A stretch of 64,000 bases of DNA from Bdellovibrionales bacterium CG10_big_fil_rev_8_21_14_0_10_45_34 (GTDB lineage: Bacteria > Bdellovibrionota > Bdellovibrionia > Bdellovibrionales > 1-14-0-10-45-34). The stretch is taken from positions 274,453-338,452 of the forward strand of contig PEZS01000016.1 of NCBI GenBank assembly GCA_002778785.1, in the 5' to 3' direction. The position numbers and the translations under genes were made by a program. Positions within the stretch are counted from its first letter, which is position 1; each line of letters begins with the position of its first letter. The notes under the pieces are model-generated. The model did no database searches, was not told where the DNA came from, and saw only the letters and a list, made by a program, of their open reading frames with translations. Below are positions 61,120 through 64,000 of this stretch, piece after piece.

Positions 61120-61752
61120 ATGATTAAATACATTTTGATTTTTATTTTGGTGGTTCCTTTTCGAGCTTACCCTAACAATTGCAAGGTTTTGGAAGAGGCG
61201 CTCACCACTGAGCAAGCAAATGCACTGGAAAGCTTGTTTATTGAACATGAGTCATATTCGAGGCGCTTGTCAGTGTCTCTTGCCCGTGGCAATCACCGAA
61301 TTGCCGAAGAAATTTTTGACCTCGGCTGGCTTTTGGTGACTCGTGGATACGCGTCTTTTAGGAGTGAAAGCACTTTTCGAACTTGGCTCACGCGCATTTT
61401 TACAAATGCCCGCAGCGATATCTACCGGCAATATGAAAATCGAACCGTGCTGAGTGTCGAATTGGACAGTCGCAACTTCGAAAGAGAGGTCACCGACCAG
61501 GACCTTCCTTGGACAAAGGCTGAAGGCGGAAAGAACGCTGAGTCAACACTGATTAAAAATGATGAGGCACTTCGCATCCACAAAGCTATCGAAACCCTAC
61601 CCACCAAATACAGAGTACCACTCACGCTTTTTCATCTCAGTGGTCAAACCCATAAACAAATTGCTGAAACATTGGATATGAATGAAAACACTGTAAAAAC
61701 TAGGCTAGTGCGGGCACGAGAAATGCTTGCTGAAAGGCTAGCCAAGCGGTAG
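61120..61752 (+). CDS. ECF-type sigma factor with a signal-peptide-like N-terminus
   Basis: 210 residues. Region 2 is seen in RTWLTRIFTNARSDIYRQY and region 4 in LPTKYRVPLTLFHLSGQTHKQIAETLDMNENTVKTRLVRAREML, which are clear ECF sigma marks. But the first 20 residues (MIKYILIFILVVPFRAYPNN) read as a signal peptide. Either the true start is later (TTG codons exist but with poor sites) or the protein is tied to the membrane. No anti-sigma gene is adjacent. Confidence 0.83.
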   Translation: MIKYILIFILVVPFRAYPNNCKVLEEALTTEQANALESLFIEHESYSRRLSVSLARGNHRIAEEIFDLGWLLVTRGYASFRSESTFRTWLTRIFTNARSDIYRQYENRTVLSVELDSRNFEREVTDQDLPWTKAEGGKNAESTLIKNDEALRIHKAIETLPTKYRVPLTLFHLSGQTHKQIAETLDMNENTVKTRLVRAREMLAERLAKR

Positions 61753-61756
61753 GCAC

Positions 61757-62617
61757 TTATTGCATACAGATGCTGGCCTCCGGGTTTGACCGAATATTTT
61801 TGAGACATGACAGATTGGTCGCTAAAAGTGATTTATAGTTGTTCATTCCAAAGACGACTGCTGCTACCCGCCCGCTTTCATTGAACAAAGGCGAGCCCGA
61901 ATTACCTTTTTTCAAATAGCAGTTTTGAAGTAGGACTGCGGCTTTTGTTTTCACTTCTAAGCCTAGAGGCGTAGTATTTGGGGTGACTTCGCAAGCAACT
62001 CTTCGCATGTAGCCGACGGCTTCGCCACTCTCAGACGGGTCAACCACATAGCCATACAGCTGCGAGGCCGCAGGATGTACCTGGTCTACCGACAATCCCA
62101 ATTCTTGGTCTGTTACCTTCTGATGCAAGCTAGCGGGACGTTGCAATGAAGCTCCGTCAATCTTGAGAACTCCTATGTCGGGATAGTTCTCGAAACCATT
62201 GGTGAGGTTCTTTTCATTTGTCGCCTTGTGAGTCCTCATAGCAATGTTTAAACAGTTCACGCGGAGGGTCTGTCCATTTTGTCGAAAGTATATGTAAGAA
62301 CGCCCAGTACAGACTTCACCTGAGCGGTACATCTCCAGGCAGTGATCGTTTGTGACGAAAGTATTGGCGTCTTCCGCTAGAAAGCCCGTACAAAGCTCCA
62401 CAGACTTGGCTCCAGTGACTGTAACAAGCTGCCCCACAGAGGGGTTGCAATCAGCGCCAGAGCACTCTACTTGCCACGTAGCGAGAGCCTCGCGCATTTC
62501 TTCGTTTGTTTCATAGTGTACGGCCCGAGAGTCATTGTTGTTTTGAGAGCAAGCTGAAAGCAGAGCTGCTAAAAGGAATAATACTGACAGTTTAAAGAGT
62601 GATCGCGAACAAAACAT
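61757..62617 (-). CDS. Trypsin-like serine peptidase lipoprotein
   Basis: 286 residues. Lipobox LSAC (Cys23). The catalytic triad is visible: H92 in FVTNDHCL, D147 in YPDIGVLKID, and S240 in KKGNSGSPLF (the G-D-S-G-G equivalent reads G-N-S-G-S). This matches the trypsin/V8-like fold. It would act in the periplasm or at the cell surface, as expected for a predator. The gene is convergent with the sigma factor gene. Confidence 0.88.
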   Translation of the reverse strand: MFCSRSLFKLSVLFLLAALLSACSQNNNDSRAVHYETNEEMREALATWQVECSGADCNPSVGQLVTVTGAKSVELCTGFLAEDANTFVTNDHCLEMYRSGEVCTGRSYIYFRQNGQTLRVNCLNIAMRTHKATNEKNLTNGFENYPDIGVLKIDGASLQRPASLHQKVTDQELGLSVDQVHPAASQLYGYVVDPSESGEAVGYMRRVACEVTPNTTPLGLEVKTKAAVLLQNCYLKKGNSGSPLFNESGRVAAVVFGMNNYKSLLATNLSCLKNIRSNPEASICMQ

Positions 62618-62943
62618 GAAGTTCCTCGAGGCCTGCGAAACAATGTTCGCTACAGAGGAACTCTATCATTCAGTTCTTAGTTTTTCGACGCAAAACGGCC
62701 GCTTTGTAAAGAAGTTCGACACCTGCCCAAATTTGTCCGATCTTTTAATTATCGATACTGGAATATTTGCCGCATGGCTCGAGAGATCGTGCTCGGCTAT
62801 TTCGCGAAAGGAGATGCAAACGCGCAAGAAACCCAGCCGGAGCTTGGGCCTCGAAGACGGATATATTTACTAGCAAATGCCTTGAACACCTTAGATTCTG
62901 TGCAATAAGCAGGGTGAGTGATCGGATTCGGGCAATTGTAAAC
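62618..62943. other. Intergenic region with no gene I can support
   Basis: About 326 bases between the peptidase gene start and the end of the next minus-strand gene. A plus-strand open frame at 62616-62873 overlaps the peptidase start, lacks a ribosome binding site and has no protein-like pattern. The region must hold the peptidase promoter; I cannot pick it out reliably. Confidence 0.5.
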
Positions 62944-63621
62944 CTACTGTGCTCCAACTCCATTCTGACGAAGCCGTCGGTATTCTAACGAAAACTGACT
63001 AGTTCCATTTTGCCCGTTAATACTAGTTGCCTTATTTTCGCTTGTCCCGTTTATCCGTACATTTTTTTTGCTAATAATATTTTGAAAAAATACCGTTGCC
63101 CCACTGTCTGATGAAGCACTTTCAAAAGCCCATTCTTTCAGCAACTGTGATTGAATCTTCGACACCTCTTCATTGATTGTCGTTACTCTGCGCCCATGGT
63201 AATCGGCATTATCGTATCTTCTCGTCTCATAAGGGATGCCACCGAGGTTAACTCTATCTTTCACTGTTACCTCGCTATTCCAATTCGCATCGGGCGAGAC
63301 AATGTCAAACCGAATTCTTATTTGGGTCGGTTCACCAGACGAATTTGAATCATTCAAAGAACTCTTAATAAAATCCGACAATTTTGCAGTTAGTTCCTGC
63401 TTAACATCGACTAAACTCTTGGTATCTAAAGATTCGCTACCCAAATGGAGTTCTACCATAACTTCATCAAGGTTTCTACGATCCCCATTGACGACATTTT
63501 TGTAGTGATAATCTTTGCCCATTACTTTAATTTTATAGTCTAGAGCAAGTGCTTGGGTAGCCATAGCAGCTTGAGCACCAAAAATTCCCGAAAAAATAAA
63601 ACAAAAAAATAGATTTTTCAA
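62944..63621 (-). CDS. Secreted protein of unknown function
   Basis: 225 residues. Signal peptide (LFFCFIFSGIFGAQA) then mixed alpha/beta sequence with many Asn and Ser residues (SSLNDSNSSGEPTQIRIRF, KATSINGQNGTSQFS). No family recognised. It is a single gene with the ribosome binding site GGAGG before its start. Confidence 0.75.
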   Translation of the reverse strand: MKNLFFCFIFSGIFGAQAAMATQALALDYKIKVMGKDYHYKNVVNGDRRNLDEVMVELHLGSESLDTKSLVDVKQELTAKLSDFIKSSLNDSNSSGEPTQIRIRFDIVSPDANWNSEVTVKDRVNLGGIPYETRRYDNADYHGRRVTTINEEVSKIQSQLLKEWAFESASSDSGATVFFQNIISKKNVRINGTSENKATSINGQNGTSQFSLEYRRLRQNGVGAQ

Positions 63622-64000
63622 AACATCCTCCTAGTAGCTACGGGAATCTGCTATACCACACAATTCCCTTTTGATCCTAAGAAGCAACTAACATACCTTG
63701 CTTCACTCACAAACATTCAACTTTAGAGCACAAAAAAGTTACAGCCCCAGGGCCGCCTAAAGCCTCGGAATTACAGTCGAAATTAAACTGGCTGAGTTGA
63801 ATGGCCCTTCGAAAAGCTCATGCAATGAGTGTTTGAGCAAAAAAAGTGGCGCAAACTATGTGTCTATGCAGGTTACACAAAGAGCAAAAATGCGCCCCTT
63901 TGATTCCCTCTCCTTTAAATTGCGGGGTTGGGCACCCTTAGTAGAAAAATGTTAGTATTAATAAATACATGGTTTAGGTAACCACATCTTTGGAGGATTT
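63622..64000. promoter_or_regulatory. Divergent intergenic region with ribosome binding site of the next gene
   Basis: 379 bases without a gene. It must drive the secreted-protein gene on the minus strand and a plus-strand gene beyond the window: GGAGG at 63992-63996 stands a few bases from the right edge and points to an ATG just outside. An AT-rich TATTAAT near 63955 could be part of that promoter. Confidence 0.6.

Noticed and set aside
62616..62873. 85-codon plus-strand protein
   Set aside because: No ribosome binding site, it overlaps the peptidase start and has no protein-like pattern.

Overview
The window is a stretch of bacterial chromosome with moderate GC content. The gene content points to a Bdellovibrio-like member of the Bdellovibrionota: an Agl/Glt-type gliding-motor cluster with an AgmX/PglI-type protein, several c-di-GMP-linked proteins (HD-GYP, PilZ), many small lipoproteins and a kynurenine-pathway operon. 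This assignment is inference from gene families, not from a marker gene.

Layout. 1-6450 is core chromosome: the 5' part of recG (minus), an HD-GYP protein, a lipoprotein whose upstream region carries 13 tandem copies of a 7-bp unit, a minus-strand run (PilZ protein, glpX, zinc-ribbon protein, SRPBCC protein, phasin-like protein) and pgsA. 6482-27220 is an integrated mobile element of about 20.7 kb. It has cut a tRNA-Gly(GCC) gene in two in the anticodon loop: the 5' half lies at 6453-6492 and the 3' half at 27221-27256. A different, complete tRNA-Gly(GCC) sits just inside the left end at 6634-6709. Cargo: tyrosine recombinase, AbiE toxin-antitoxin pair, two large secreted paralogous proteins (one with a zeta-toxin-like kinase domain behind a signal peptide), two winged-helix-like proteins that may act in replication or control, a run of small genes with duplicated promoters and terminators, a fused cytosine-C5 plus adenine-N6 DNA methyltransferase, an acidic protein, and a 599-residue unknown flanked by 38-bp inverted repeats. 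I see no relaxase, type IV secretion or phage structural gene, so if it moves between cells it probably relies on helpers.

27257-64000 is core again: a GT4 glycosyltransferase, a secreted HMA metal-binding protein, an operon of LLM oxidoreductase, asparaginase-II-like protein, kynB and kynA (tryptophan to kynurenine), a thiolase, an RND pump with its outer-membrane factor but no adaptor, a large REC-like/PilZ-like protein, CBS, DUF2288, OmpA-like, DDAH-like and DedA proteins, folC, and a complete liv branched-chain amino-acid ABC operon. From 60940 down to 50460 lies one minus-strand cluster: TolQ/ExbB-type protein, two ExbD/TolR proteins, a giant TPR protein, a small secreted protein, an AgmX/PglI-type TonB-like protein, a lipoprotein, a beta-barrel, another repeat-like protein and a VWA lipoprotein. 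It is a plausible trans-envelope proton-driven machine. The window ends with an ECF sigma factor carrying a signal-peptide-like N-terminus, a trypsin-like lipoprotein, an unknown secreted protein, and the ribosome binding site of a gene beyond the edge.

The observations I rank highest are the tRNA-splitting element with its own replacement tRNA and tRNA-mimicking palindromic att site, the secreted zeta-kinase pair, the fused dual methyltransferase, the duplicated small-gene expression cassettes, and the hidden in-frame ORF between the TolQ-like and ExbD-like genes.
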